Source: Pseudarthrobacter sp. NIBRBAC000502770 (GTDB lineage: Bacteria; Actinomycetota; Actinomycetes; Actinomycetales; Micrococcaceae). From it: a stretch of DNA of 64,000 bases. Below are positions 17,271 to 27,661 of this stretch, piece by piece. Below the pieces are notes generated by a model. That model was given only the letters and a program-made list of their open reading frames with translations. It did no database searches and had not been told where the DNA came from. The stretch lies in NCBI RefSeq assembly GCF_006517815.1, contig NZ_CP041198.1, positions 2,356,001 through 2,420,000 of the forward strand, written 5' to 3'. The translations under genes were made by a program, and so were the position numbers. Position 1 is the stretch's first letter, and every line of letters starts with the position of its first letter.

Positions 17271-18992
17271 CTATGCCACCTCGGGCGGAAGCATGAGCTT
17301 CGCACCGGGGATGGCGTTGAGCAGGGCCTTCGTGTATTCCTGCTGGGGCGACTCGAAGACATCGTCCGTGGATCCCGTTTCCACCAGGCGCCCCTTTTCC
17401 ATGACGCACACATGGTCGGCAATTTGCCGCACCACTGCGAGGTCGTGGGTGATGAACAGGTAGGTCAGCCCAAGGTTGGCCTGGAGGTCGGCGAGCAGGT
17501 TCAGCACTTGCGCCTGAACCAGGACGTCGAGGGCGGAGACAGCCTCATCACAGATGATGACCTCGGGGTCCAGCGCCAGTGCCCGGGCAATGGCAACACG
17601 CTGCCGCTGCCCGCCTGACAGCTCGTTGGGATAGCGCTGCATGGCGGACTGTGGCAGTGCCACCTGGTCCAGCAGCGTCCGGACCTTCTTCTCCCGGCTG
17701 GCCTGGTCCCCGATCTTGTGGACCCGCAATGGCTCCTCGATGGTGCGGAAGATGTTGTACATCGGATCGAGCGAGCCGTACGGGTCCTGGAAAATCGGCT
17801 GGACCCGCCGGCGGAACTTGAACAGTTCGCCGGGCTTCAGTGCCGACGTGTCGACGCCGTCGAACAGGATCCTCCCGTCCGTCGGCTTTTCCAGCTGGAG
17901 CACCATCTTGGCCACTGTGGACTTGCCGGATCCGGACTCCCCCACGATCGCCGTCGTGGTGCCGCGCCGGACGTCGAAGCTCACGCCGTCGACGGCTGCG
18001 AAGTCCGTCGCCTTGCCCAGCCCCGAGCGGAGCTTGTAGACCTTCCGCAGGTCCTGGATCTGCAGGAAGGTCTCCGGCCTCACCGTTTCGGCGGCAGGTG
18101 CCAGCAGGTCCGACGTCTCCACGCCCTGTTCCTTGGCCACCTGGATGCGGCGGCTGGCAAGGGAAGGCGCCGACTCGACGAGCCGCTTGGTGTACGGGTG
18201 CTGGGGATTGCGCAACAGTTCCAGTGACGGGCCCGCCTCAACGACGCGGCCCTGGTACATGACCACGACCTTGTCGGCACGCTCGGCGGCCAGGCCAAGG
18301 TCGTGGGTGATCAGCAGCACCGACGTGCCCAGGTCCTTGGTCATGGTCTCCAAGTGGTCCAGGATCTGCCGCTGGACAGTGACGTCGAGGGCCGACGTCG
18401 GCTCGTCCGCAATCAGCAGGCGCGGCTGGCAGGAGAGGCCAATGGCGATCAGTGCACGCTGGCGCATACCGCCGGAGAACTCGTGCGGGTACTGGCCGGC
18501 CCGGCGCTTCGCGTCCGGAAGTCCCGCCTGGGACAGCACTTTGGCGATATCGTCCGGACCGCTGGGCCGGCCGTTCGCCCGCAGTGTTTCCCGGACCTGG
18601 TAACCGATCTTCCACACGGGATTCAGGTTGGACATCGGGTCCTGCGGAACCATGCCGATGGTGTTGCCGCGCAGCTCGATCATGCGTTGCTCGCTCGCAT
18701 GGGCGATGTCCTCGCCGTCGAGCAGGATCTGGCCGCCGGACACCTTGCCGTTGTTGGGCAGCAGGCCGATGGCGGCCAGGGCGGTGGTGGACTTGCCGGA
18801 GCCCGACTCGCCCACGATGGCTACGGTTTCGCCGGGCATGATGGTCAGGTGCGCATCACGCACTGCCTTGACCTCGCCGCTGCCGGTCTTGAAGGTGATG
18901 GCAAGGTCGCGGATCTCCAGCAGCGGCCTTACACCGGCGGCACCGGATTCATCAATACGGACGTCTGCACTGGTCATCTTGTTATCTCTCAT
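17271..18992 (-). CDS. Peptide/nickel-type ABC transporter, fused double ATP-binding protein
   Basis: This 573-residue protein is a DppD-DppF style fusion with two complete ATPase domains. Each has Walker A GESGSGKST (near residues 59 and 355), a signature (FSGGMRQRALIAIGL in the first, [15 protein letters not shown] in the second) and a Walker B ending in DEPTSALD or DEAVSALD. It energises the DppBC-type channel. The ATG at 18992 overlaps the stop of the permease gene before it (ATGA). An ATG at 18977 with GAGAG upstream is an alternative. It is the last gene of the operon, and a terminator follows. Confidence 0.9.
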   Translation of the reverse strand: MRDNKMTSADVRIDESGAAGVRPLLEIRDLAITFKTGSGEVKAVRDAHLTIMPGETVAIVGESGSGKSTTALAAIGLLPNNGKVSGGQILLDGEDIAHASEQRMIELRGNTIGMVPQDPMSNLNPVWKIGYQVRETLRANGRPSGPDDIAKVLSQAGLPDAKRRAGQYPHEFSGGMRQRALIAIGLSCQPRLLIADEPTSALDVTVQRQILDHLETMTKDLGTSVLLITHDLGLAAERADKVVVMYQGRVVEAGPSLELLRNPQHPYTKRLVESAPSLASRRIQVAKEQGVETSDLLAPAAETVRPETFLQIQDLRKVYKLRSGLGKATDFAAVDGVSFDVRRGTTTAIVGESGSGKSTVAKMVLQLEKPTDGRILFDGVDTSALKPGELFKFRRRVQPIFQDPYGSLDPMYNIFRTIEEPLRVHKIGDQASREKKVRTLLDQVALPQSAMQRYPNELSGGQRQRVAIARALALDPEVIICDEAVSALDVLVQAQVLNLLADLQANLGLTYLFITHDLAVVRQIADHVCVMEKGRLVETGSTDDVFESPQQEYTKALLNAIPGAKLMLPPEVA

Positions 18993-19933
18993 CGCTGGCG
19001 GCTCTTCGGGTCCAGGGCGTCACGCACGGCGTCACCGAGCATGATGAAGCTCAACACCGTAATGGACAGCGCCGCGGCCGGGTAGAGCATGATTTCCGGC
19101 CGGGTCCTGATCGATGCCTGCGCGCCGGCAATGTCATTGCCCCAGGACATGATGCTCTGGGGCAGACCGATACCCAGGAAGGACAGGGTGGCTTCGGCCA
19201 CGATGAACACGCCCAGTTCCAGCGTCGCCAGGACGATGATCGGAGCCAAAGCGTTGGGCAGGACGTGGCGGATCAGTGCGCCGAACTTGGAGACCCCCAG
19301 CGCGCGGGCAGCTGTGACGAAGTCCGCGTTGCGAACTTCGATGACGGCTCCGCGGGTGATGCGGGCCATCTGCGGCCACGCCAGGAGCGAAATGACGAAC
19401 ACCACGGTCCACACGCTCTTGTTCTCCCGGAAAAGGGGCAGCTGCGTGATCACCAAGGCACCCAGGACCAGCGGCAGGGCGAAGAAGATGTCACCCAGGC
19501 GTGCGAGGACGGCGTCGACCCAGCCACCGTAGTAGCCGGCGAGGGCACCGAGTGTCACACCGATCACCAGCACGCAGAGGACGGAAAGCAGGCCTACGGA
19601 AAGCGAGGCCTGCGTGCCGTGGATAACCCTGGAGTAGACGTCGCAGCCCTGGAAAGTGAAGCCGAACGGGTGCCCGGCCGTGGGGGCGCCTTCGGAATTG
19701 GCCAGCTCACAGCCCTCGTTGGGGGGCGTCGATGTGAACAGGCCCGGGAACAGCGCAACCACAATCAGGGCAAGGATGAGCAGTGCCGAGATGATGAACA
19801 GCGGACGACGCCGGAGCTTGCGCCAGGCATCGGCCCACAGGCTGAGCGGGGCTTGGTCCGCCTTCACGGCGTCAGTGGCCTGCAGCGGGGTCTCATCAAT
19901 GGGAGCCACGAAGTGGCTGTTATTACTGGTCAT
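18989..19933 (-). CDS. dppC: Peptide-type ABC transporter permease (DppC/OppC family)
   Basis: This 314-residue membrane protein has an N-terminal cytoplasmic stretch, a first hydrophobic helix near residues 46-66, a large external loop containing two Cys, and further helices. The permease EAA-type loop is visible as TAARALGVSKFGALIRHVLPNA. The start at 19933 lies inside the end of dppB: the genes overlap by 11 bases, so translation is probably coupled. Its stop overlaps the ATPase start. Substrate class (oligopeptides or nickel-like ligands) is by family only. Confidence 0.9.
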   Translation of the reverse strand: MTSNNSHFVAPIDETPLQATDAVKADQAPLSLWADAWRKLRRRPLFIISALLILALIVVALFPGLFTSTPPNEGCELANSEGAPTAGHPFGFTFQGCDVYSRVIHGTQASLSVGLLSVLCVLVIGVTLGALAGYYGGWVDAVLARLGDIFFALPLVLGALVITQLPLFRENKSVWTVVFVISLLAWPQMARITRGAVIEVRNADFVTAARALGVSKFGALIRHVLPNALAPIIVLATLELGVFIVAEATLSFLGIGLPQSIMSWGNDIAGAQASIRTRPEIMLYPAAALSITVLSFIMLGDAVRDALDPKSRQR

Positions 19934-20852
19934 AGCGGATCCTCGGGTCAAGCCAGGCGTACAAAAGATCGACAAGCAGGTTGGCCACCACGAACACCAA
20001 CACCAGCACGCTGACGATGGAGACGATGGTGGGGCCTTCACTGCGGAGGACAGCCTGGTAGAGCTTGTTGCCGACTCCGGGAACGTTGAAGATGCCTTCA
20101 GTAACAATGGCACCGCCCATGAGGCCGCCAAGGTTGGCGCCCAGGTAGGTCACTACCGGGATCAGTGAGTTGCGCAGGATGTGCGCCACCACTACCCGCG
20201 GCCGGGAAAGGCCCTTGGCGGTGGCTGTCCGCACGTAGTCGGCGTTCATGTTCTCGCTGACCGATGCACGGGTCAGGCGAAGGACATAGGCGAAGGACAC
20301 GAGTCCAAGGACCACCGCCGGCAACAGCAGGGTGACCCAGTTGGCGTTGGCGCCCACGGTCGGTTTTGCCCAGCCAAGCTGCACGCCGAACACGAGCTGG
20401 AAGACGAAGCCCAGGACGAAGGTGGGGACTGCGATGACCACCAGCGAGGCGACCAGGACAGTGGAGTCGAACCAGCCACCACGGCGCAGGCCGGCGAAGA
20501 CGCCGAAGGCAACGCCGAAGATTGCTTGGATGGCCAGTGCCTCAATGGCGAGCATCGCCGTCACCGGGAAGACGCGGGCGAGGCTGGCTGCAATCGGCTG
20601 CCCCGTGAAGTCATTGCCCAGGTTGAACGTGAAGAGGTTTTTGAGGAACAGTCCGTACTGGACCCAGAAGGGTTGGTCCAGGTTGTACTGGGTGCGCAGG
20701 GTGTCGATGACTGACTGCGGGGGCTGGCGGTCGCCGAACAGCGCCGCGATGGGATCGCCCGGCAGGGCGAACACCATGTAGTACACCAAGAGGGTAGTGC
20801 CGAGGAAAACAGGGATCACCTGGAGGAGTCGGCGCAGGATGAACCGGATCAC
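19923..20852 (-). CDS. dppB: Peptide-type ABC transporter permease (DppB/OppB family)
   Basis: This 309-residue inner-membrane permease has the family start MIRFILRRLLQVIPVFLG, six or so hydrophobic segments, and the docking loop YVRTATAKGLSRPRVV followed by HILRNSLIPVVTYLG. It is downstream of the binding-protein gene after a spacer holding a hairpin and overlaps dppC by 11 bases. Together dppA, dppB, dppC and the fused ATPase make a complete importer. Confidence 0.92.
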   Translation of the reverse strand: MIRFILRRLLQVIPVFLGTTLLVYYMVFALPGDPIAALFGDRQPPQSVIDTLRTQYNLDQPFWVQYGLFLKNLFTFNLGNDFTGQPIAASLARVFPVTAMLAIEALAIQAIFGVAFGVFAGLRRGGWFDSTVLVASLVVIAVPTFVLGFVFQLVFGVQLGWAKPTVGANANWVTLLLPAVVLGLVSFAYVLRLTRASVSENMNADYVRTATAKGLSRPRVVVAHILRNSLIPVVTYLGANLGGLMGGAIVTEGIFNVPGVGNKLYQAVLRSEGPTIVSIVSVLVLVFVVANLLVDLLYAWLDPRIRYDQ

Positions 20853-20920
20853 AGGATCACCTGCCTTCCGGTAAAGGGGAAAACGCGTTCATGAATGCCT
20901 TCCTGCCGCTTGCAAGCCAA

Positions 20921-20950
20921 TGGGGGCCCGGACGTGACCGGAACCCCCAT
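20921..20950 (-). terminator. Hairpin between dppA and dppB
   Basis: An imperfect stem (TGGGGGCCCGG / CCGGAACCCCCA arms) sits just after the binding-protein stop. As in the glu operon, it could reduce permease mRNA relative to binding-protein mRNA. Confidence 0.5.
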
Positions 20951-20977
20951 CAGCCTTACGGCAAGTTAGATCTGGGA

Positions 20978-22666
20978 CTACTTGGCGGTGATGCCGTAGT
21001 AGAGAATTTCACCGTTCCAGCCAGTTTCGGCTTTCGTGATGTTGTTGCTCCACACGATCGGACGTGCCTGGTCCCACAGCGGCAGGCCGGGCAGGTCCTG
21101 GAACAGGATCTCCTGCGCCTGGTTGAACTTGGCGTTTGCCTCGTCGGTGGTCTTGCTGGCAAGGCCTTCCTTGAGGAGCTTGTCGAACTCGGGGTTCGAG
21201 TACTTCTCGTAGTTCGACGGAGCGTCAGTGGCCCAAACCGGACCCAGGAAGTTGTAGAGCGACGGGTAGTCACCCTGCCAACCGGAGCGGGTCAGGCCCG
21301 GGAGCTGCTGGGACTTGCGCAGGTTCAGGACTTCGGCGAACTTGGCGAAGGGCTGGATTTCAGCCTGGATGCCGAGGTTGTTCTTGAAGCCGTTGGTTAC
21401 GGCGTCGATCCATTCCTTGTTGCCGCCGTCGGTGTTGGAGGCAATCTGGAGCGGCTTGGAGTCGTCGTACGGCTTGATCTTGTTGGCCTGGTCCCACAGG
21501 TCCTTTGCCTTGGCGGCGTCGAACTTCAGGACTTCGCTGCCCTTGAGGCCTTCCTTGAAACCGTCGATGACCGGCGGCGCGAATGCCTTGGCCGGGGTAC
21601 GGGTGCCGTTGAAGACCACCTTGGCGATTTCCTCGCGGTTGATGGCGTAGGACAGTGCCTGGCGGCGCAGCTTGCCGGCTTCACCCTGGAAGTTCGGGTT
21701 GTAACCCGGGATGTTCAGCGTGGAGTCGGTGGCAACAGCCTTGGTGGCATTGCGGTCCGGGAAGTCGTTGACGTAGGTCTTCAGGGCGTTGGACGGCAGG
21801 ACGTCGGTGATGTCCAGGTTGTCCGACTGCAGGTCCGTGTAAGCGGGGCCCGGATCGGTGTAGAACTTGAACGTCACGCCACCGTTCTTGGCGGGGCGGG
21901 TGCCGTTGTAGTCGGCGTTCTTGACCAGGGAGATGGACTGGTCGTGGACCCAGGAGCCCTGCTTCTCGAACTTGTAGGGACCGTTGCCCACGGGGTTCTC
22001 ACCGTAGGACTTGGGGTCCTTCAGTGCTGCGGAGGGCATGGGGTAGAAGGCGGAGTAACCGAGGCGCAGGGACCAGTCGGCCTCAGGCTGGGCGAGCTTG
22101 ACCGTGATGGTCGAGTCATCCGTCGCCTTCAGGCCCGACATCGTGTCGGCGGTCGGCGCGGGAGTGGTGGTCTTCTTGCCGTCCGCACCTGTCGAGGACG
22201 TTACCGCGGATACTTCCGGGTAGCCCTCGATTGACTCAAAGAAGAAGCCGTTCTGCTGCAGGTTCTTCGAGTTGGCGGCGAAGTTCCAGGAGTCGACGAA
22301 GGTCTTGGCCGTGATGGCCTCACCGTTGGTGAACTTCTGGCCCTGCTTGACCTTGATGGTCCAGTTCTGCGCGTCGGGAGACTCGATGGATTCGGCCAGC
22401 GCATTGACTGCCTTGCCGTTCGCGTCGTAGCTGCGGAGACCTTCGAAGAGCAGGTTGACGACGCGGCCGCCATAAACCTCTCCGGTGTTTGCCGGCAGCA
22501 ACGGGTTTTGTGGCTCGTTGCTGTAGGCGGTGATGACCTTGTTCGGATCGCCGGCTGCGTTGCTGGATCCGTCAGTGCCGCCGCCGCCGCCGGCGCCGCA
22601 CCCGGTCAGGGCAAGCGCGGCGACCGCCACGATGCCCAGTGCTTTGGAAGTGCGCGTAAAACGCAT
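20978..22666 (-). CDS. dppA: Peptide-type ABC transporter, solute-binding lipoprotein
   Basis: This 562-residue family 5 (SBP_bac_5) protein begins MRFTRTSKALGIV and has a lipobox LTGC with the lipidated Cys near residue 23, then a Gly-rich linker. GQKFTNGEAITAKTFVDSW and the run near the C-terminus typical of oligopeptide-binding proteins are present. The frame extends 24 codons upstream, but ATG 22666 has AGGAGG 4 bases before it and gives the proper signal peptide. An inverted repeat like a DtxR/IdeR iron box lies about 100 bases upstream, hinting at metal or siderophore-type cargo rather than simple peptides. Confidence 0.92.
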   Translation of the reverse strand: MRFTRTSKALGIVAVAALALTGCGAGGGGGTDGSSNAAGDPNKVITAYSNEPQNPLLPANTGEVYGGRVVNLLFEGLRSYDANGKAVNALAESIESPDAQNWTIKVKQGQKFTNGEAITAKTFVDSWNFAANSKNLQQNGFFFESIEGYPEVSAVTSSTGADGKKTTTPAPTADTMSGLKATDDSTITVKLAQPEADWSLRLGYSAFYPMPSAALKDPKSYGENPVGNGPYKFEKQGSWVHDQSISLVKNADYNGTRPAKNGGVTFKFYTDPGPAYTDLQSDNLDITDVLPSNALKTYVNDFPDRNATKAVATDSTLNIPGYNPNFQGEAGKLRRQALSYAINREEIAKVVFNGTRTPAKAFAPPVIDGFKEGLKGSEVLKFDAAKAKDLWDQANKIKPYDDSKPLQIASNTDGGNKEWIDAVTNGFKNNLGIQAEIQPFAKFAEVLNLRKSQQLPGLTRSGWQGDYPSLYNFLGPVWATDAPSNYEKYSNPEFDKLLKEGLASKTTDEANAKFNQAQEILFQDLPGLPLWDQARPIVWSNNITKAETGWNGEILYYGITAK

Positions 22667-22765
22667 TCCGCCTCCTATGAGTTGTGGGAGAGATGTATAG
22701 GGGAATCTTGTGCTTCCCCGCAGGCCGAAGCAGCTCACCGCTGTGACGGAACCTACACAATACGA

Positions 22766-22776
22766 GTTAGCCTAAC
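22766..22776. promoter_or_regulatory. DtxR/IdeR iron-box-like palindrome upstream of dppA
   Basis: GTTAGCCTAAC is a perfect palindrome around a central C and matches the core of the actinobacterial iron box (TTAGGTTAGSCTAACCTAA). The flanks (GA before, CG after) do not extend the match. It is 100-110 bases upstream of the dppA ATG. A TATACAT candidate -10 lies between them. Confidence 0.45.
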
Positions 22777-22937
22777 CGCACGCAGTCCAGATATTGGTAC
22801 TCCGTTGCCAAACCGTGACCGGGGCAGTGCAATGCCCCCGTCAGGTGTGGATAGTTAGGCACGTCACATGCTACTCGGCGGTAGGCCGGACGGCGAATCG
22901 GCGCCGCGGGCGCCAAAGGAGCCCACGCCAGGCGCGC

Positions 22938-24695
22938 TTACTGGGACAGCCGCCAGTCCCACACGTTCCACCAGACGCCCAGCGGTCCAGGGCTCGTCTT
23001 CACTCCGGCCACCCTGGAGCTGAAGGCCGTGGTACCCAGGGTTTGGTAGAGCGGCAGCCCGTAGGCGTCCTCCCACACGTGCTTGTCGATCTCGGCCAGG
23101 AGCTCGTCCTGCTTACCGAGATCCGTCGTGGCGGCGAGTTGTTCCATGATCTTGTCCGCGTCGCCGTCGGAATATCCCGTGAAGTTGCTGCCTGCCCCGG
23201 TGCGGAAAATCTGTGGCACCCTGCTGACGCCTACCTCGGTCCCGATCCACCCTGAGAGGGCGGCCTCAAAGCCGCCCCGGCTCAACGCCGCGGGCCAGTC
23301 GGCGCTTGCCAGTCCGCCGTCGACCACCTTGAATCCCGCCAGCGCGGCTGAATCGCGGATCAAGCCGAATGCCCTGGCCCGGTTCGGGTTGTCGCGGTTG
23401 TAGAGGATGCGGATGCTGGGAGAGGCGCCCTTCAGGAGCTTCTTTGCCCCATCGATGTCCACCTCGGCGTAGTCGGCGGACCCGTTGTTCTTCACGGTGT
23501 CGTCGTACTTCGGCTGGCCGGGGAGGAACACCTGCGAATCCAGCGGCTTGGTGTCCTGGGTTCCCACCACCGCATCCACGATCGCCTGCCGCGGCACAGT
23601 CTTCAGGAAGGCCTCCCTGACATCCTTGTCGGAGAACGTCCCGGTGAAGTTCAAATCAAGGTGGTCATAGCCGGACTGCTTGTAGCGTTGAACGGTGATG
23701 CCCTGGCTGGAGAGTCCGCTGAGGAGGCTGTCCGTTGAGGCCGAAGGCTGGGGCGAGATGATGTCTGCCTGGCCGCTGCGCAGGGCGTCGACTGCTGCCG
23801 GCACGGCCCCTGTGAACCTGACGTTGATTTCATCGAGCCAGGGTTCGGCGCCCCACACGTAGTCCCGGTTCCGGACCAGTTTCATGGAGACACCCGGCAC
23901 GATGTCGCGGACAATGTAGGGGCCGCTGGAGAGGTACAGCGCGGGGTCATCGGGAATGGATTTCGCGTCGAACCCGGTGTTCCAGAAGTCACTGACCTTC
24001 TTGAGGGCCGGGTTGGAGGCCGGCTTTTCCGGGTTGCCCCGCGGCGTGTCCTTGAGGAGATTGACCAGGTCTTTTTCGTCGTTGAGTCCACTTTTTGCAG
24101 CAACGACGTGGGCTGGGAGTCCGACGTCGAACGCCACTTCCCAGTCAGCGTAGGGCGCGGCGTACTCAATGGTGATGGACCGGCCGTCCGAACCGATGTC
24201 GGGGAACAGGGTGCCCGCCAGGCCCGTGGTGTCCGAGGCGACGGAAAAGTATTTGGTGCCCTTGCCGGCAACAGGATCGACGTCGTCGAAATACCCCGAT
24301 CCTGCAGCCCAGGCCAGCAGGAGGTCTGCCGCGCCGATCGGGGCCCCGTCTGACCACTTCACGCCCTCGTTGACCGTGTACTTCACCTTGAGGGGCTGGT
24401 CCGAGACCTTCTCGAAGTGCCCGAACTTGTCATTGCGGACCACTTTGGAGCTGTCGTCCAGGTAGTAGAAGCCGGAGTGCGTGATGGCACCGATCTTGGA
24501 GTTGATGTCGGTATTGCCGCCGGCGCTGTAGGGGTTGAACGAGGAGAACGCATTGACTTCTGCCACGGTGACGCTGCCGCCGCGCTTCGCCTCCCCCACC
24601 ACCACGGACGGGGCGCTGCCGCCAGAACACCCGGACAGGACCAGGGCTGCCGCCAACGCCGCGGTGAGCAACTGCATCAGGCGCCTGACCGGCAT
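22938..24695 (-). CDS. Second family 5 solute-binding lipoprotein without its own permease
   Basis: This 585-residue protein has a signal sequence and lipobox LSGC with the lipidated Cys at residue 23, then GGSVTVAEVNAFSSFNPYS and EGVKWSDGAPIGAADLL, which are family 5 features. It ends in a Trp-rich tail (WWNVWDWRLSQ). AGGAGG lies 4 bases before the ATG at 24695. It is upstream of the dpp operon on the same strand, 271 bases away, and has no transporter genes of its own. It may share the DppBC channel with a different ligand. The two binding proteins are clearly diverged, so this is not a recent duplication. Confidence 0.9.
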   Translation of the reverse strand: MPVRRLMQLLTAALAAALVLSGCSGGSAPSVVVGEAKRGGSVTVAEVNAFSSFNPYSAGGNTDINSKIGAITHSGFYYLDDSSKVVRNDKFGHFEKVSDQPLKVKYTVNEGVKWSDGAPIGAADLLLAWAAGSGYFDDVDPVAGKGTKYFSVASDTTGLAGTLFPDIGSDGRSITIEYAAPYADWEVAFDVGLPAHVVAAKSGLNDEKDLVNLLKDTPRGNPEKPASNPALKKVSDFWNTGFDAKSIPDDPALYLSSGPYIVRDIVPGVSMKLVRNRDYVWGAEPWLDEINVRFTGAVPAAVDALRSGQADIISPQPSASTDSLLSGLSSQGITVQRYKQSGYDHLDLNFTGTFSDKDVREAFLKTVPRQAIVDAVVGTQDTKPLDSQVFLPGQPKYDDTVKNNGSADYAEVDIDGAKKLLKGASPSIRILYNRDNPNRARAFGLIRDSAALAGFKVVDGGLASADWPAALSRGGFEAALSGWIGTEVGVSRVPQIFRTGAGSNFTGYSDGDADKIMEQLAATTDLGKQDELLAEIDKHVWEDAYGLPLYQTLGTTAFSSRVAGVKTSPGPLGVWWNVWDWRLSQ

Positions 24696-24761
24696 GCCGC
24701 CTCCTTGTGGTTTTTCCCTCTCCGGAGGGGACTGGGGCCGCTGCGATCACGCCCTGCATAC

Positions 24762-26420
24762 TCAGGATACTTGGTGCTGCGGCCCGGTACCCGGATCCGC
24801 ACCCCCTCCGGATGCAGGAGGGGGCCCCTGCAACAACCTGTCCGCCCCGGGCCGGTTAAGCAGCCCGCAGGCCCTACGCCGGTGGCCCTCCCGCACGCCG
24901 GGCTCCATCCGGTCAAGAAGGGAAACGATCATCCGCGAGCGCGGGTTCCGCTCGAAAACCGGCCGGTGGTCCTGGATGAAGGCCCAGTACAGCGCATCCC
25001 AGTCAGGCATCCACTCCCCCGGCGGCAGGTCGGACATTTTCCGCAAGTAGTTGCTGCCTGACACATAGGGCTTTGTGGTGATGTCCGCCCCTGCGGCGAA
25101 TTGGCTCATGGCGTAGACGTTGGGCACCATCACCCAGTCGTAGGCATCGACGAACATTTCCATGAACCACTCGTAGACGTCGTCAGGATGGATCCGGAGC
25201 AGGGACATGGCGTTGCCCAGCACCATGAGCCGTTCGATGTGGTGCGCATACCCCGTGGCCAGTACGCGGGATATCACCAGGTCCACGGGCGGCAAGCCAG
25301 TAGTTGCATCCCACCAGCCGGGTCCCAGCTGGTTCCGGTGGTTGAGCAGGTTGGCAGTGCGCATCCGGCGGCCGCGCAGCCGGTACGTGGCGCGCATGTA
25401 CTCCCGCCAGCCAATGACCTGGCGCACAAAGCCCTCAAGGGAGGCGAGCGGGGTATTTTCATCCGCACCGCCCAGAACCGCCTGCAGGATATCGCCCGGG
25501 TTCAGAAGGCCGATGTTGAGCCCGGGCGTCAGCAGGCCGTGGTTGACGAATGGATGCGCTGCGGAGATCGCATCTTCGTAGGGGCCGAAGCCCGCGAGGC
25601 GTTCTTCGACAAACTCCTGCAGGTGCCTTTGGGCCTCTTCCGCGGTGGTGGGCCAGGCGAAGAGGTGGGGGTCTCCAGGGGCATCCGGAAACTCCGTGGC
25701 GACCCAGGCGATGGCGGTTTCGACGTCCCCCGCGGCGTCGGAGCCGGCGTCCTTTCCCTGCCCGCTGCCCGGCGATGCCAGCGCATCCAGGTTGAACGTC
25801 CCCTCCTCCTGGAGCACGGGGTGCCCCCTGAACCTGCCGACAGTGGGTGGGGTATAGCCGCGGGGAAGCTTCCTGCGGTTGTCCGCGTCGAACGACCACT
25901 TTCCGCCGACCGGAGCGCCGTTGTCCACCAGGATGTCCAACCGCCGTCGCTGCCAGATGTAGAAGTCATGCATACGGGCCGGATTCTCCGCGAACCAGTC
26001 GTCCAACTGCGCCCGCGACGTCAGGAAATTCGGTGTCTCAAGCACGTCCTGGCTGCGCATCCTGTAACCGCCGTCCTCAAGGCCGGCTTCCAGGTCCTTC
26101 GCGAGCCAGTCATCGACGACGTCAAACCAGGACACTCCCCGGGGGCGCCGCTGCCGGATAAGGTCCGCCAGCTGGACACGGGATATCCGCGCTGGGTCGC
26201 TGTAGAGGACAACCACGTCGTGCCCAAGTGCGCGCAGGCGGCGGGCAAAACCAGCCATCGACGCCCGGTGCAGGACCAGCTTGTGTGAATGGAACCGGTA
26301 TTGGCGGAAGTAGAGGTCGTGCTCGATGAGCACAAAGACCGTGTCCGGGTCCGTACCATCCCGCTGCTGCTCAAAGAGCTGATGGGGCAGGACGAGGCGC
26401 AGGAGCGGGCCGGCAGTCAT
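24762..26420 (-). CDS. PhrB-type (DPRP/FeS-BCP family) photolyase lacking the cluster cysteines
   Basis: This 552-residue flavoprotein matches prokaryotic (6-4) photolyase/cryptochromes of the PhrB family: an N-terminal DPRP domain (LVLPHQLF, IEHDLYFRQYRFHSHKLVLHR) and a FAD-binding C-terminal half (IGWREYMRATY, GYAHHIERLMVLGNAMSLL, MFVDAYDWVMVPNVYAMSQFA). Family members normally hold a 4Fe-4S cluster with four Cys in the C-terminal part. Here the matching stretches read WWDATTGLPP and MSDLPPGEWMPDWDALYW, with no Cys, and the loop is shortened. The only late Cys is in the tail. It probably repairs UV lesions or senses light without a cluster. The ATG at 26420 follows TAGGGT by 6 bases (leaderless-like). 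Confidence 0.88.
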   Translation of the reverse strand: MTAGPLLRLVLPHQLFEQQRDGTDPDTVFVLIEHDLYFRQYRFHSHKLVLHRASMAGFARRLRALGHDVVVLYSDPARISRVQLADLIRQRRPRGVSWFDVVDDWLAKDLEAGLEDGGYRMRSQDVLETPNFLTSRAQLDDWFAENPARMHDFYIWQRRRLDILVDNGAPVGGKWSFDADNRRKLPRGYTPPTVGRFRGHPVLQEEGTFNLDALASPGSGQGKDAGSDAAGDVETAIAWVATEFPDAPGDPHLFAWPTTAEEAQRHLQEFVEERLAGFGPYEDAISAAHPFVNHGLLTPGLNIGLLNPGDILQAVLGGADENTPLASLEGFVRQVIGWREYMRATYRLRGRRMRTANLLNHRNQLGPGWWDATTGLPPVDLVISRVLATGYAHHIERLMVLGNAMSLLRIHPDDVYEWFMEMFVDAYDWVMVPNVYAMSQFAAGADITTKPYVSGSNYLRKMSDLPPGEWMPDWDALYWAFIQDHRPVFERNPRSRMIVSLLDRMEPGVREGHRRRACGLLNRPGADRLLQGPPPASGGGADPGTGPQHQVS

Positions 26421-26433
26421 ACCGCAACCCTAA

Positions 26434-26468
26434 GGCAGGGTGCCGCAACTGGACCGCGGCACCCTGCC
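26434..26468. terminator. Terminator after ychF
   Basis: A perfect 13-bp stem (26434-26446 with 26456-26468) lies between the ychF stop and the photolyase start. Confidence 0.8.
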
Positions 26469-26485
26469 TGATTGACGATGCGGCG

Positions 26486-27571
<1,086 letters not shown>

Positions 27572-27661
27572 GAGCATTGATTCTACCCGCCGGACCCTGC
27601 GGGCCAGTACCCGGGGATGTCACTGCCCGTGATTGTCAGAGCCCCATGCAACAGTGAAGCC

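Noticed and set aside
24762..26420. Class I CPD photolyase (phr)
   Set aside because: The N-terminal DPRP domain and the C-terminal motifs match the PhrB/(6-4) branch instead.
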